The notes under the pieces are model-generated. The model was not told the origin of the DNA. It saw only the letters and a list, made by a program, of their open reading frames with translations, and did no database searches. From Cellulomonas gelida (GTDB lineage: Bacteria; Actinomycetota; Actinomycetes; Actinomycetales; Cellulomonadaceae): a DNA stretch of 48,799 nucleotides. Of the stretch, positions 8,030 through 19,425 are shown one piece after another (the first letter of the stretch is position 1; each line of letters begins with the position of its first letter). Where the stretch lies: contig NZ_BJLQ01000028.1 in assembly GCF_006538725.1 (NCBI RefSeq), forward strand, positions 1 through 48,799. The letters run 5' to 3'. Position numbers and translations under genes: made by a program.

Positions 8030-8920
8030 TCAGAAGACCTGCAGGCCCCGCGCGCGGAACTGGCCGCGCACGCGCTCGACGAGCTCGGGGCTCGGCGGCT
8101 GGGTGTCCTCGAGCTCGTAGCGCATGCCGAGCTCGGCCCACTTGTCGCGGCCCATCTGGTGGAACGGCAGGACCTCGACGCGCGTGACGCACTCGCCGAG
8201 CGAGGCGACGTACTCCGCGACCGCCTCGACGTTCGCCTCGTCGTCCGTCAGCCCGGGGACGAGCACGAACCGCACCCAGACCTCGGTGTCACCGTGCGCG
8301 GCCAGCCGACGGCCGAACTGCAGCGTCGGCTCGAGCTCGCGACCGGTCGCGCGCTTGTACGTCTCCGGGTCGCCCGACTTCACGTCGAGGAGCACGAGGT
8401 CGATGTCGTCGAGCATCTCGTCGGTGCACTGCGCACCGAGGTAGCCCGAGGTGTCGATCGCGGTGTGCACGTCCATGGCCTTGGCGCCACGCAGCAGGCG
8501 ACGCACGTAGGCGGGCTGCATGAGCGGCTCGCCGCCGGAGATGGTCAGGCCTCCCCCGGTCGCCTTCATGACGCCGCGGTAGCGCTTGACCCGGGCGAGG
8601 ATCTCGTCGGACGTCACGTCGGTGCCGCGACGCATCTCCATGGTGTCGGGGTTGTGGCAGTACAGGCACCGCAGCGGACAGCCGGACAGGAACACGGTCA
8701 TCCGCGTCCCCGGGCCGTCGACGGCAGTGACGAGCTCCCACGAGTGCACCGAGCCGATCTCGCCGGCCCGCACCGCGGCGAGCTTGGCGGAGCGGTCCTC
8801 GGCCTCCGCGGCCTCGAGGCCCTCGGTGCCCGCACCCTGCACGCGCCCGTGCGCGCCACCGACGAGCGGCAGCCCGAGCTCGACGACCGGGGCGCCGACC
8901 GGCTCCGTGACCGTGCTCAT
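8030..8920 (-). CDS. pflA: Pyruvate formate-lyase activating enzyme (radical SAM)
   Basis: A 296-aa radical-SAM enzyme that installs the glycyl radical on PflB under anoxic conditions. The 4Fe-4S cluster cysteines are Cys81, Cys85 and Cys88 in SGCPLRCLYCHNPDT, the canonical CxxxCxxC. Further family motifs are GGGLTISGGEPLMQ and AIDTSGYLG, plus VLLDVKSGDPETY. It is about 50 residues longer than E. coli PflA (246 aa), through a poorly conserved N-terminal extension before GSVHSWELVTAVDGPG. The ATG has a GAGGAG site 6 nt upstream. It follows pflB on the same strand after a 100-nt gap containing a strong hairpin. Confidence 0.95.
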   Translation of the reverse strand: MSTVTEPVGAPVVELGLPLVGGAHGRVQGAGTEGLEAAEAEDRSAKLAAVRAGEIGSVHSWELVTAVDGPGTRMTVFLSGCPLRCLYCHNPDTMEMRRGTDVTSDEILARVKRYRGVMKATGGGLTISGGEPLMQPAYVRRLLRGAKAMDVHTAIDTSGYLGAQCTDEMLDDIDLVLLDVKSGDPETYKRATGRELEPTLQFGRRLAAHGDTEVWVRFVLVPGLTDDEANVEAVAEYVASLGECVTRVEVLPFHQMGRDKWAELGMRYELEDTQPPSPELVERVRGQFRARGLQVF

Positions 8921-8970
8921 CGTCGTCTCCTCTCGTCGTGCCGGGCTGGGGTGTGCGGGTCGAGCTGACC

Positions 8971-9012
8971 GTGGGGAGGAGCCGCTGCCTGCTCGCGGCG
9001 ACTCCTCCCCAC
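8971..9012 (-). terminator. Intercistronic hairpin between pflB and pflA
   Basis: A perfect 11-bp stem GTGGGGAGGAG / CTCCTCCCCAC, with a nested CCGC/GCGG pair inside, starts 9 nt after the pflB stop and ends about 50 nt before the pflA start. It could be a partial terminator or an mRNA stabiliser that keeps the activator level below that of the abundant lyase. Confidence 0.6.
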
Positions 9013-9020
9013 GGGGTGTG

Positions 9021-11294
9021 TCAGACCGCTCCGTGGAACGTGCGGGACAGGACGTCGAGCTGCTGCTCGCGGGTCAGCCGGACGAAGTTCACCGCGTAGC
9101 CGCTCACGCGGATGGTGAGCTGCGGGTAGTTCTCCGGGTGGTCCATGGCGTCCAGGAGCGTCTCACGGTTCAGCACGTTGATGTTCATGTGGTAACCGTT
9201 CGACAGCGTGTACGCGTCGAGGAGGCCGACGAGGTTCGCGACCTGCTCCTCACGCGTGCGGCCGAGGCCCGACGGCACGACCGTCGACGTGAGCGAGATG
9301 CCGTCCTGCGCCTCCGAGTACGGCAGCTTCGCGACCGACAGCGCGGAGGCGAGCATGCCGTGCGTGTCGCGGCCGTTCATCGGGTTGGCGCCAGGAGCGA
9401 ACGGCTCGCCGCGGCGGCGACCGTCAGGCGTGGAGCCCGTGGCCTTGCCGTAGACGACGTTCGAGGTGATCGTCAGCACCGACTGCGTGTGCAGCGCGTT
9501 GCGGTACGTCGGGTACTGGCGGATCTTGCGCATGAACGTCTCGACCAGGTACACGGCGATCTCGTCGGCGCGATCGTCGTCGTTGCCGTACGTCGGGAAG
9601 TCGCCCTCGACCTGGTACTCGGTGACCAGGCCGTCGGCCGTGCGCAGCGCCCGGACCTTGGCGTACTTGATGGCCGACAGCGAGTCCGCCACGACCGACA
9701 TGCCCGCGATGCCGCACGCCATCGTCCGCAGGATCTCGCGGTCGTGCAGCGCCATCTCGATGCGCTCGTAGGCGTACTTGTCGTGCATGTAGTGCACGCA
9801 GTTCAGCGCGTCGACGTAGGTCTGGGCGAGCCAGTCCATCATCTTGTCGAACTTGGCCATCACGTCGTCGTAGTCGAGGAACTCGCCCTCGACCGGCGCG
9901 GACACCGGCGCGACCTGCTTGCCGGAGACCTCGTCGCGACCACCGTTGATGGCGTACAGGAGCGCCTTGGCGAGGTTCACGCGGGCGCCGAAGAACTGCA
10001 TCTGCTTGCCCACGCGCATCGGGGACACGCAGCACGCGATGGCCGCGTCGTCGCCCCAGTCGGCGCGGATGAGGTCGTCGGACTCGTACTGCACGGCGGA
10101 GGTGTCGATCGACACCTGCGCGCAGAACTGCTTGAAGCCCTCGGGCAGCGCGTCGCTCCAGAACACCGTCATGTTGGGCTCGGGGGCCGGGCCCAGGTTG
10201 TACAGCGTCTGCAGGTACCGGAACGAGGTCTTGGTGACGAGCGGACGACCGTCCTCACCCATGCCACCGATGGTCTCGGTCACCCAGGTCGGGTCGCCGG
10301 AGAACAGGTTGTCGTACTCGGGGGTGCGCAGGAAGCGCACGATCCGCAGCTTGATGACGAAGTCGTCGATGATCTCCTGCGCCTGCTCCTCGGTGATCAC
10401 GCCGGCCTCGAGGTCCCGGTTGAGGAACACGTCGAGGAACGTGGAGGTGCGTCCGAGCGACATCGCCGCGCCGTTCTGCTCCTTCACGGCGGCGAGGTAG
10501 CCGAAGTAGAGCCACTGCACGGCCTCTCGGCCGTTGCTCGCGGGCTGCGAGATGTCGTAGCCGTACGAGGCGGCCATCGTCTTGAGCTCGTTCAGCGCGC
10601 GGAGCTGCTCGGAGAGCTCCTCGCGGGCACGGATGACGTCCTCGACCGAACGCTCCATGTCGAGGTCGGCCTTCTCGAGCTTCTTGGCCTCGATCAGGGC
10701 GTCCACGCCGTACAGCGCGACCCGGCGGTAGTCGCCGATGATGCGGCCGCGGCCGTACGCGTCGGGCAGGCCGGTGATGATGTGCGACGACCGCGCGGCG
10801 CGCACGTCGGGCGGGTACGCGTCGAAGACGCCGTCGTTGTGGGTCTTGCGGTACTTGGTGAAGATCTCGGTGACGACCGGGTCGGCCTCGTAGCCGTAGG
10901 TCTCGAGCGAGGTCTGCACCATGCGGTAGCCGCCGTTGGGCATGATCGCGCGCTTGAGCGGCGCGTCGGTCTGCAGGCCGACGATGACCTCGTCGTCCTT
11001 GCTGATGTAGCCAGGGGCGTGCGACGTGATGGTGGACGGCGTCTTCGCGTCGACGTCGTAGACGCCCTTCTCGCGCTCCGCCGGGAACATCTCAGAGAGC
11101 TTCGCCCAGACGCCGGTGGTCCGCTCGGTGGGGCCGGCGAGGAACGACGAGTCGCCCGTGTAGGGCGTGTAGTTCCGCTGGATGAAGTCCCGCACGTCGA
11201 CATTGTCGACCCAGGGTCCGGTCACGAACCCCTGCCATGCAGCAGGCATCGTCGCCTCGAGGTGGTCGGTGCCGGGTACGGCCGTCGTGGACAT
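9021..11294 (-). CDS. pflB: Formate C-acetyltransferase (pyruvate formate-lyase)
   Basis: A 757-aa glycyl-radical enzyme that converts pyruvate and CoA to acetyl-CoA and formate during fermentation. The catalytic cysteine pair is Cys421-Cys422 in [12 protein letters not shown]. The radical glycine is about residue 732 in [14 protein letters not shown], close to the E. coli positions (418/419 and 734). Length matches the 760-aa E. coli enzyme. The start MSTTAVPG at 11294 is preferred over an in-frame ATG at 11342 because AAGGAG lies 5-6 nt before it. The neighbouring pflA supplies activation. Presence of both genes implies anaerobic or microaerobic mixed-acid metabolism, unusual among mostly aerobic actinobacteria but known in Cellulomonas-like genera. 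Confidence 0.97.
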   Translation of the reverse strand: MSTTAVPGTDHLEATMPAAWQGFVTGPWVDNVDVRDFIQRNYTPYTGDSSFLAGPTERTTGVWAKLSEMFPAEREKGVYDVDAKTPSTITSHAPGYISKDDEVIVGLQTDAPLKRAIMPNGGYRMVQTSLETYGYEADPVVTEIFTKYRKTHNDGVFDAYPPDVRAARSSHIITGLPDAYGRGRIIGDYRRVALYGVDALIEAKKLEKADLDMERSVEDVIRAREELSEQLRALNELKTMAASYGYDISQPASNGREAVQWLYFGYLAAVKEQNGAAMSLGRTSTFLDVFLNRDLEAGVITEEQAQEIIDDFVIKLRIVRFLRTPEYDNLFSGDPTWVTETIGGMGEDGRPLVTKTSFRYLQTLYNLGPAPEPNMTVFWSDALPEGFKQFCAQVSIDTSAVQYESDDLIRADWGDDAAIACCVSPMRVGKQMQFFGARVNLAKALLYAINGGRDEVSGKQVAPVSAPVEGEFLDYDDVMAKFDKMMDWLAQTYVDALNCVHYMHDKYAYERIEMALHDREILRTMACGIAGMSVVADSLSAIKYAKVRALRTADGLVTEYQVEGDFPTYGNDDDRADEIAVYLVETFMRKIRQYPTYRNALHTQSVLTITSNVVYGKATGSTPDGRRRGEPFAPGANPMNGRDTHGMLASALSVAKLPYSEAQDGISLTSTVVPSGLGRTREEQVANLVGLLDAYTLSNGYHMNINVLNRETLLDAMDHPENYPQLTIRVSGYAVNFVRLTREQQLDVLSRTFHGAV

Positions 11295-11401
11295 CTGCGC
11301 TCCTTGTGGAATCTGGTCCGATGACTTGAACCTACGGAGCAATTGGTGGGATGTCTCGGGACCTTCGACCTCGTGGGCCTGTACCGCAGGTCACACCCGG
11401 T

Positions 11402-11436
11402 GTCGGGTCCCGTGCCGGGTCCCGTCGAGGGCCCGT
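11402..11436. repeat. Imperfect 12-bp tandem repeat between dxs and pflB
   Basis: Units GTCGGGTCCCGT, GCCGGGTCCCGT and a degenerate CGAGGGCCCGT follow one another just beyond the dxs stop. GGGTCCC/GGGCCC is self-complementary, so it may fold into a terminator for dxs. Confidence 0.45.
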
Positions 11437-11448
11437 CCGGCGCGCCCG

Positions 11449-13338
11449 TCAGGCACGTGTGAGGGCCGTGACGACGTCGCGCGTGATGTCCTGCGGCGTC
11501 AGGCGCAGCGTCCCGACGAGCTGGTCCCGCGACGCGTGCGGCAGGAAGTCGCGCGGGATGCCGAACGCCTGGACCGGCGTCGTGATCCCGTGCTCGGCGG
11601 CGCGCTGCGCGACGTGCGCGCCGACGCCCCCGTCGACCAGCCCGTCCTCGATCGTCACGGTGTGGTCGTGGTCGCCGACGAGCTTGGTGAGCGCCGCGGG
11701 GATCGGCAGCACCCACCGCGGGTCGACCACCGTCACGGCCAGGCCGTGCGCCGCCAGGGCCTCGCCCACCTGCAGCGCGCAGCCGACCATCGCCCCCACC
11801 CCCACGACGAGCACGCGGCGCGCCTGGGCGTCGTCGGCGTCGTGCCGCGCCAGCACGTCGACACCGTCGACGTCCTCGAGTGCCGGGATCTCGTCGACGA
11901 GCGCGCTCTTGGGGTAGCGCACGACCGTCGGTGCGTCGTCCACGTCGACGGCCTCGCGCAGCGCAGCCCGCAACGTGTGCTCGTCGCGCGGCGCGGCGAG
12001 CCGCAGGCCCGGGACGATCGCGAGCATCGCCATGTCCCACATGCCGTTGTGGCTCGCGCCGTCGTCGCCGGTCAGACCGGCGCGGTCGAGGACGAACGTG
12101 ACGCCCGCGCGGTGCAGCGCGACGTCCATGAGGACCTGGTCGAACGCGCGGTTCAGGAACGTCGCGTAGACCGCGACGACGGGGTGCAGCCCGCCGAACG
12201 CCATGCCCGCCGCGGACGTCGCCGCGTGCTGCTCCGCGATGCCGACGTCGAACACGCGGTCCGGGAACTCCGCGGCGAACGGCGCGAGCCCCACGGGCTG
12301 CAGCATCGCGGCGGTGATCGCGACGACGTCCGGCCGACGCCGGCCGATGCGCACGATCTCGTCGGCGAACACGCTCGTCCAGCCGAACCGCGACGGCGCG
12401 ACCGGCAGCCCCGTCTCGGGGTGGATCACCCCGACGGCGTGGAAGCGGTCCGCGACGTCCTGCTCGGCCGGCGTGTAGCCGCGCCCCTTCTCGGTGATCA
12501 CGTGCACGATGACGGGGCCGCCGAACGCCTGCGCGCGGCGCAGGGCTCGCTCGACCGCCTGCTCGTCGTGCCCGTCGACCGGGCCCACGTACTTCAGGCC
12601 GAGGTCCTCGAACAGGCCCTGCGGCAGGACGACGTCCTTGATTCCCTTCTTCAGGCCGTGCAGCGCGTCGTACGCGAGGCGCCCGGGCGGGCCGGAGCGC
12701 TTCAGCGTGCGCTTGCCCCACGACAGGACGTTCTCGTAGCCCTGCGTGGTGCGCAGCGTGTCGAGGTGCAGCGCGAGCCCGCCGATCGTCGGCGCGTACG
12801 AGCGCCCGTTGTCGTTGACGACGACCACGAGGCGACGGTCCTGGCCCTCCGCGATGTTGTTGAGCGCCTCCCAGGCCATGCCGCCCGTCAGCGCGCCGTC
12901 GCCGATCACGGCGACCACGTGCCGGTCGGAGCGGCCCTGCAGCTCGTTCGCCTTGGCGATCCCGTCCGCCCAGCTCAGGGCCGTGGACGCGTGCGAGTTC
13001 TCGACGACGTCGTGCTCGGACTCCGCGCGGCTCGGGTACCCCGAGAGCCCGTCGCGGCGCCGCAGCGCCTCGAAGTCACGGCGACCCGTGAGCAGCTTGT
13101 GCACGTAGGACTGGTGCCCGGTGTCGAACACCAGCGTGTCGCGCGGCGACTCGAACACGCGGTGCAGCGCGATCGTCAGCTCGACGACCCCGAGGTTCGG
13201 CCCCAGGTGACCACCTGTGCGCGAGACCTGGTCGACCAGGAACGTGCGGATCTCCTGCGCGAGCGCGTCGAGCTGACCGGGAGGCAGCGCACGCACGTCC
13301 GCGGGGGTGCGGACGCGCGACAGCAGCGAACGACTCAC
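11449..13338 (-). CDS. dxs: 1-deoxy-D-xylulose-5-phosphate synthase
   Basis: A 629-aa thiamine-diphosphate enzyme condensing pyruvate and glyceraldehyde-3-phosphate, the first step of the MEP isoprenoid pathway. Visible are the His-containing [15 protein letters not shown], the ThDP motif beginning [18 protein letters not shown] and ending in an N-D-N strand (VVVVNDN), the transketolase pyrimidine domain with [15 protein letters not shown], and [15 protein letters not shown]. Length is typical (620-640 aa). The start is GTG at 13338 with GGGAGG about 6 nt upstream. It corresponds to dxs1 (Rv2682c) in the mycobacterial neighbourhood and runs alone, convergent with nothing on its left but the pfl unit. 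Confidence 0.96.
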   Translation of the reverse strand: MSRSLLSRVRTPADVRALPPGQLDALAQEIRTFLVDQVSRTGGHLGPNLGVVELTIALHRVFESPRDTLVFDTGHQSYVHKLLTGRRDFEALRRRDGLSGYPSRAESEHDVVENSHASTALSWADGIAKANELQGRSDRHVVAVIGDGALTGGMAWEALNNIAEGQDRRLVVVVNDNGRSYAPTIGGLALHLDTLRTTQGYENVLSWGKRTLKRSGPPGRLAYDALHGLKKGIKDVVLPQGLFEDLGLKYVGPVDGHDEQAVERALRRAQAFGGPVIVHVITEKGRGYTPAEQDVADRFHAVGVIHPETGLPVAPSRFGWTSVFADEIVRIGRRRPDVVAITAAMLQPVGLAPFAAEFPDRVFDVGIAEQHAATSAAGMAFGGLHPVVAVYATFLNRAFDQVLMDVALHRAGVTFVLDRAGLTGDDGASHNGMWDMAMLAIVPGLRLAAPRDEHTLRAALREAVDVDDAPTVVRYPKSALVDEIPALEDVDGVDVLARHDADDAQARRVLVVGVGAMVGCALQVGEALAAHGLAVTVVDPRWVLPIPAALTKLVGDHDHTVTIEDGLVDGGVGAHVAQRAAEHGITTPVQAFGIPRDFLPHASRDQLVGTLRLTPQDITRDVVTALTRA

Positions 13339-13377
13339 GCGTTCCTCCCACGTCCCGCCGGTGACTGACGTACCACT

Positions 13378-13965
13378 CTAGGACGCGTCGGGCCCGCGCG
13401 TCGCCGCACGGCGCCGTCGGCGGAACGTGACGAGCACGACGACGAGCGCGACGAGCAGCGCGAGCACGAGCAGCGGCACGAACACCGCGGCCAGGCTCAG
13501 GCCGAACGACGTGCCGTCCTCGATCGTCGAGACGACGGGCGCTCCCACGCCGAACGTGGCCGCGTTCACGGCCGGCCGCACGGTGGCCTTGCCCGCGTGG
13601 ACGATCGCCGCGAGCACGACTCCGGCGACGAACGGCACCCAGGCGTTCTCCTGGACCCACGTGGACGACTCGAGGTCGGCCGCCGCCGACGTCGCGGCGA
13701 ACACGATGCCCCCGGACAGCGGGCGGATCGCGGTCTGGATGGCGTCGTTGACGGAGTCCACCACCGGGACCTTGTCGAGGACGACGTCCGCGACGAGCAG
13801 CACCGTCCCGATGCCGATCGCCCACCACGACTCCATCCAGGTCAGCCCGCTGGGCAGCACGACCACGTCGGTGAACCGCGCCAGCAGCGCGACGACGAGG
13901 AACGGGATGTAGGCGTTCAGCCCTGCCGCCGTCGACAGTCCGATCCCCGTGAGTGCGACGAGCAT
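13378..13965 (-). CDS. DUF4126 membrane protein
   Basis: A 195-aa integral membrane protein of the DUF4126 family, function unknown. Hydrophobic segments lie at about 3-30 (LTGIGLSTAAGLNAYIPFLVVALLA), 47-65, 108-125 and 152-178, and the tail is Arg-rich (FRRRRRAATRG), probably cytosolic. A glycine-rich central part (SGGIVFAATSAAAD and FVAGVVLAAIVHAGK) is characteristic. The ATG at 13965 sits 6 nt after a TAGGGT -10 box, so translation is probably leaderless. It lies 39 nt upstream of dxs on the same strand and may be co-transcribed with it. Confidence 0.75.
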   Translation of the reverse strand: MLVALTGIGLSTAAGLNAYIPFLVVALLARFTDVVVLPSGLTWMESWWAIGIGTVLLVADVVLDKVPVVDSVNDAIQTAIRPLSGGIVFAATSAAADLESSTWVQENAWVPFVAGVVLAAIVHAGKATVRPAVNAATFGVGAPVVSTIEDGTSFGLSLAAVFVPLLVLALLVALVVVLVTFRRRRRAATRGPDAS

Positions 13966-13971
13966 GGCTGG

Positions 13972-13977
13972 ACCCTA
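13972..13977 (-). promoter_or_regulatory. -10 box TAGGGT, leaderless start of DUF4126
   Basis: TAGGGT on the minus strand ends 6 nt before the ATG at 13965; no Shine-Dalgarno sequence is present. Confidence 0.55.
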
Positions 13978-14028
13978 CCGAGGCGTCACCCCGCGGTCGC
14001 GCCGTCGCGCGCCTGGAGCCCGTGCGCT

Positions 14029-14034
14029 CATACT
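14029..14034 (+). promoter_or_regulatory. Possible -10 box CATACT before the alpha/beta hydrolase
   Basis: CATACT ends 6 nt before the ATG at 14041, with no ribosome binding site between. It differs from TANNNT only at the first base. Confidence 0.4.
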
Positions 14035-14040
14035 CGCGGC

Positions 14041-14868
14041 ATGGACGCCACGACCTCGGTGACGCTCGACCTGCCCGACGGCCGCACCCTGCGCGCGCAC
14101 GCCACGACGGGCGACCCGGACGCGGGCGTCGTCGTGTGGCATCACGGCACGCCGCAGTCGGGGGCGTTGCTGGCGCCGGTCGTCGAGGCCGCCGCGCGGC
14201 GCGGGCTGCGGGTCGTGTCCTACGGCCGCCCGTCGTACGGCGGCTCGTCGGCCCGACCGGGGCGCGACGTCGCCTCCGCCGCCGGCGACGTCGCGGCGGT
14301 GCTCGACGCGTTCGGGATCACGCGCGCGGCGTTCGTCGGCGCGTCCGGCGGCGGGCCGCACGCGCTCGCGTGCGGTGCGCTGCTCGGCGAGCGGGCCACG
14401 GCAGTGGTGAGCCTGGCCGGGCTGGCGCCCTTCGACGGGTTCGACTGGGCGGCGGGCATGGCGTCGGACGCGGCGCTCCGGGCGGCGGCGCGCGGACGCG
14501 ACGAGCGAGCGGCACTGGCCGACGACGACGGCGTCGCGGGGTTCGTCGAGGCGGACTGGGCCGCGCTGCGGGGTGCGTGGGGCGCGCTCGGCGAGGACGC
14601 CGGCCCCGCAGGCCAGGCGTGGCCCGACGGCGCGATCGACGACGACGTCGCGTACGCGAGCCCGTGGGGCTTCGCCTTGGCCGACGTCCGGGTCCCGGTG
14701 CTGCTCGTGCACGGCGGTCTGGACCGGGTCGTGCCGCCCGCTCACGGGCGACGCCTGCTCGACCTGCTGCCCGACGCGCAGCTCTGGCAGCGCCCGCACG
14801 ACGGCCACGTCTCGGTCCTGCACGCCCTGCCCGTCGCGCTCGACTGGCTCGTGGACCTCACCGCCTGA
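14041..14868 (+). CDS. Alpha/beta hydrolase
   Basis: A 275-aa cytosolic alpha/beta-hydrolase-fold enzyme. The oxyanion segment HHGTPQSG, the nucleophile elbow FVGASGGGPHAL (Ser in GxSGG), the acid region LLVHGGLDRVVPP and the catalytic His in RPHDGHVSVLH are all in the expected order. The GASGGGPHAL form is common in actinobacterial esterases and haloperoxidase-like hydrolases; the substrate cannot be told. A CATACT -10-like box 6 nt upstream suggests a leaderless start. It is a single gene divergent from DUF4126, followed by a 60-bp tandem repeat and the guaB1 operon. Confidence 0.85.
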   Translation: MDATTSVTLDLPDGRTLRAHATTGDPDAGVVVWHHGTPQSGALLAPVVEAAARRGLRVVSYGRPSYGGSSARPGRDVASAAGDVAAVLDAFGITRAAFVGASGGGPHALACGALLGERATAVVSLAGLAPFDGFDWAAGMASDAALRAAARGRDERAALADDDGVAGFVEADWAALRGAWGALGEDAGPAGQAWPDGAIDDDVAYASPWGFALADVRVPVLLVHGGLDRVVPPAHGRRLLDLLPDAQLWQRPHDGHVSVLHALPVALDWLVDLTA

Positions 14869-17134
<2,266 letters not shown>

Positions 17135-17138
<4 letters not shown>

Positions 17139-17836
17139 GCGCGCCCGGCCCCCGCCCGCACGACACGGCGACGGACGCGCGCGACGACCTCGTCGCCCTG
17201 GTCGGCCGGGGTGTCCCGTGGCCCACGGACCCCGCGCGACTGCTGCGCGACCCCGCACGGGCTCGGCGCGCCGCGGTGCTCGTCCTGTTCGGCGTGCTCG
17301 ACGCGCTGCCGGCGCACGCACCCGGTGTCCCTCGCGTCCCTGCGGAGCTCGACGTGCTGCTGCAGCGCCGCGCCGCGACGCTCGGCCACCACCCCGGCCA
17401 GGTCGCGTTCCCGGGCGGCGGGATCGACCCGCAGGACGCCGGCCCGCGCGAGGCCGCGCTGCGCGAGGCGGTCGAGGAGACCGGGCTCGACCCGACCGGC
17501 GTCGAGCTGCTCGGCACCCTCGCCGACGTGCCGCTGCCCGTGAGCGACAACCTCGTCACGCCCGTGCTCGCGTGGTGGACCCAGCCGTCACAGGTCGCCG
17601 CAGTCGACCACGACGAGGCGGTCGACGTGTTCCGGACACCGGTCGCCGAGCTGCTCGACCCGGCCAACCGCGGGGTGGTCGAGCACGTGGGCGTACGTGG
17701 CCGGCTGCGGACCCCCGCGTTCCTCGTCGGCGACGACGTGCTCGTCTGGGGCTTCACCGCGCTGGTCCTCGACGGGATCTTCGACGCGCTCGGGTGGACC
17801 GTGCCGTGGGAGCCGACGCGGCGGTTCGAGCCGTGA
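17135..17836 (+). CDS. NudL-type Nudix hydrolase (probable CoA diphosphatase)
   Basis: A 233-aa Nudix hydrolase. The segment LGHHPGQVAFPGGGIDPQD followed by AALREAVEETGL (about residues 84-118) is the signature of the CoA pyrophosphatase group (UPF0035/NudL), which cleaves CoA to 3',5'-ADP and 4'-phosphopantetheine. The glutamates of REAVEE are the metal ligands. The first 45 residues are variable. The start GTG overlaps the amidotransferase stop (GTGA), and its own stop overlaps the next GTG, so translation is coupled. Substrate specificity is inferred from the signature only; other nucleotide diphosphates remain possible. Confidence 0.85.
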
Positions 17837-18735
17837 GCGCGCCGCCCGCGCCCGCGCACCCGCTGATCGAGATCGACGTCGACGAGTCACTCGCCCGCGC
17901 CCTGCTCGCCGAGCAGCATCCGGACCTCGCCGACCGCCCGCTGCACTCGCGCATGCACGGCTGGGACAACATCACCTGGCGCCTGGGCGACGACCTCGCG
18001 GTGCGGCTGCCCGTGCGCGAGATCAGCGCACCGCTCGTCGTGAACGAGCAGCGGTGGCTGCCGGTCGTCGGCGGGCGCGTGCCGGTCCCGACCCCGGTGC
18101 CCCTGCGGACCGGAGCCCCGTCGCCGCTGTACCCGTGGCCGTGGTCGGTCGTGCCGTGGCTCACCGGGACGGTCGTGGCTGCGACCGACGTCGCGGGGCG
18201 GACGGCCTGGGCGGCCCAGCTCGCCGACGCGCTCGCGGCGCTGCACGCCGAGGCGCCCGCGGACGCCCCGCACAACCCGTACCGCGGCGTCGCACTGCGG
18301 GACCGGGCCCAGGTGGTCGCGACGCGGCTCGAGTCGGCACCCGACCTGCCGCACCGCGACGCCCTGCTCGCCGCGTGGCACGACGGTCTCACCGCACCCG
18401 AGTGGGCGTCACCCGCGGTCTGGGTGCACGGCGACCCGCACCCCGGCAACCTCCTGAGCGACGGCGGTCGCCTCACCGCGCTGCTCGACTTCGGCGACCT
18501 GGGGCACGGCGACCCCGCGAGCGACCTCGCCACCGCGTGGCTCACCTTCGATGCCGCGGGACGCGCCGCCTTCGTCGCACGCACCACGCAGCGGCGCGGC
18601 TGGGACGACGCGACATGGCGTCGGGCACGCGCCTGGGCCGCCGGGCTCGTGCCCGTATTCCTGGCCCATCCCGTCGAGTACCCGCTCATGGCAGACGTGG
18701 GACGACACGCCGCAGAACAGCTCGCAACGCACTGA
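17833..18735 (+). CDS. Aminoglycoside phosphotransferase-family kinase
   Basis: A 300-aa small-molecule kinase of the APH/ChoK fold. The catalytic loop is WVHGDPHPGNLL (Asp201, Asn206) and the metal site is LLDFGDLGHGDPASDLA (Asp219). The N-lobe ATP-binding strand reads DDLAVRLPVRE with Arg where many kinases have Lys, which is typical of this actinobacterial subgroup. The substrate is unknown; most such genes are not resistance determinants. The GTG start overlaps the Nudix stop by 4 nt, making this the last gene of the guaB1 operon. No clear terminator follows; the next 160 nt hold inverted repeats of a new promoter region. Confidence 0.8.
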   Translation: MSAPPAPAHPLIEIDVDESLARALLAEQHPDLADRPLHSRMHGWDNITWRLGDDLAVRLPVREISAPLVVNEQRWLPVVGGRVPVPTPVPLRTGAPSPLYPWPWSVVPWLTGTVVAATDVAGRTAWAAQLADALAALHAEAPADAPHNPYRGVALRDRAQVVATRLESAPDLPHRDALLAAWHDGLTAPEWASPAVWVHGDPHPGNLLSDGGRLTALLDFGDLGHGDPASDLATAWLTFDAAGRAAFVARTTQRRGWDDATWRRARAWAAGLVPVFLAHPVEYPLMADVGRHAAEQLATH

Positions 18736-18748
18736 CCAGCACGTTCGG

Positions 18749-18800
18749 CCTGTATACAGGTCCACATGTGACCCGAGGCACATGGACCGTTGGTCCCAGG
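18749..18800. promoter_or_regulatory. Cluster of palindromes upstream of the small membrane protein gene
   Basis: The 12-bp perfect palindrome CCTGTATACAGG (18749-18760) is followed by CACATGTG (18763-18770). Next come repeated GGTCC/GGACC half-sites, including GGACCGTTGGTCC (18784-18796). TGTATACA cores are found in GntR-type operators. The cluster lies about 95-145 nt before the ATG at 18895. Confidence 0.4.
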
Positions 18801-18894
18801 TGCACGGGTCTGCATGGGTGAACCATTCAATCAGCGAGCCGGACCGGTTCGCCGGGGAACACTCCCCGACCGAGGGATCAGACAAGGACTCACG

Positions 18895-19368
18895 ATGTCG
18901 ACGCCGACCGCTTCCGCCACCAAGCTCCCCCGCCTCCTGGGCCTCATCGTCATCATCTTCGGTGCGATCTTCTTCGTCGCCGGTGCCGCCACCTGGACGG
19001 CCGTCTCGGTGAACCTCAAGGCCGAGAACATCACCGTCTCCGACGACGCCGCGGCGTTCGCGGGCGGCGCTGTCGACACGCCGTGGGAGGCGTTCGCGCA
19101 GGCCGACATCATCAAGCACCACGCGCTCGACGCGACCGGTGGCAAGACCTACGCCGAGCTCGACAAGGAGGACCCGCTGCGCGCCGTCGCGATGAACGGC
19201 TCCTTCCTGCGGGCCTCGCTGTTCACCTCGGTCGTCGCCTTCGGCGTCGCGCTGCTGGTCATGGGCCTGGGCGTCGTCTTCGCCATCACCGGCGTCGCGA
19301 TCCGCAAGCTCGCCCCCGCCACGGACGTCACCCCGGCGAAGCCTGAGCTCGCCTCCTCGGCCGTCTGA
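18895..19368 (+). CDS. Two-helix membrane protein of an actinobacterial family mislabelled LigA
   Basis: A 157-aa protein with a membrane segment at about 12-35 (LLGLIVIIFGAIFFVAGAATWTAV), an extracytoplasmic domain of about 65 residues (NLKAENITVSDDAAAFAGG through LDKEDPLR) and a second membrane segment at about 103-130 (SLFTSVVAFGVALLVMGLGVVFAITG). A short cytosolic tail follows. Homologs are commonly named aromatic ring-opening dioxygenase LigA in databases, but nothing resembling a dioxygenase is present. Function is unknown. The ATG has AAGGA 7 nt upstream. The gene stands alone, with an unusual palindrome cluster upstream and a strong terminator downstream. Confidence 0.7.
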   Translation: MSTPTASATKLPRLLGLIVIIFGAIFFVAGAATWTAVSVNLKAENITVSDDAAAFAGGAVDTPWEAFAQADIIKHHALDATGGKTYAELDKEDPLRAVAMNGSFLRASLFTSVVAFGVALLVMGLGVVFAITGVAIRKLAPATDVTPAKPELASSAV

Positions 19369-19386
19369 GCCGACCGCCTGACTGAC

Positions 19387-19423
19387 AAGGCCCCACCCGC
19401 TCTCCCCAGCGGGTCGGGGCCTT
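19387..19423. terminator. Strong intrinsic terminator, probably bidirectional
   Basis: AAGGCCCC-ACCCGCT pairs with AGCGGGT-C-GGGGCCTT around a 6-nt loop, giving a 15-bp stem with a single bulge. It lies 18 nt after the small membrane protein gene. It abuts the reconstructed stop of the serpin relic on the other strand, so it can serve both. Confidence 0.8.
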
Positions 19424-19425
19424 CG

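Noticed and set aside
8586..11324. A very long open frame on the plus strand opposite pflA/pflB
   Set aside because: It is a GC-codon artefact: Arg/Val/His/Asp-rich with no family resemblance, lying exactly antisense to two certain genes.
11295..11400. FNR-type (TTGAT-N4-ATCAA) or Rex-type operator before pflB
   Set aside because: Only isolated TTGAA and CAATTG fragments are present; neither consensus is met, so oxygen or redox control cannot be claimed from sequence.
18895..19368. Aromatic ring-opening dioxygenase LigA
   Set aside because: Homologs carry this database name, but the 157-aa protein has two membrane helices and no metal-binding dioxygenase motif.
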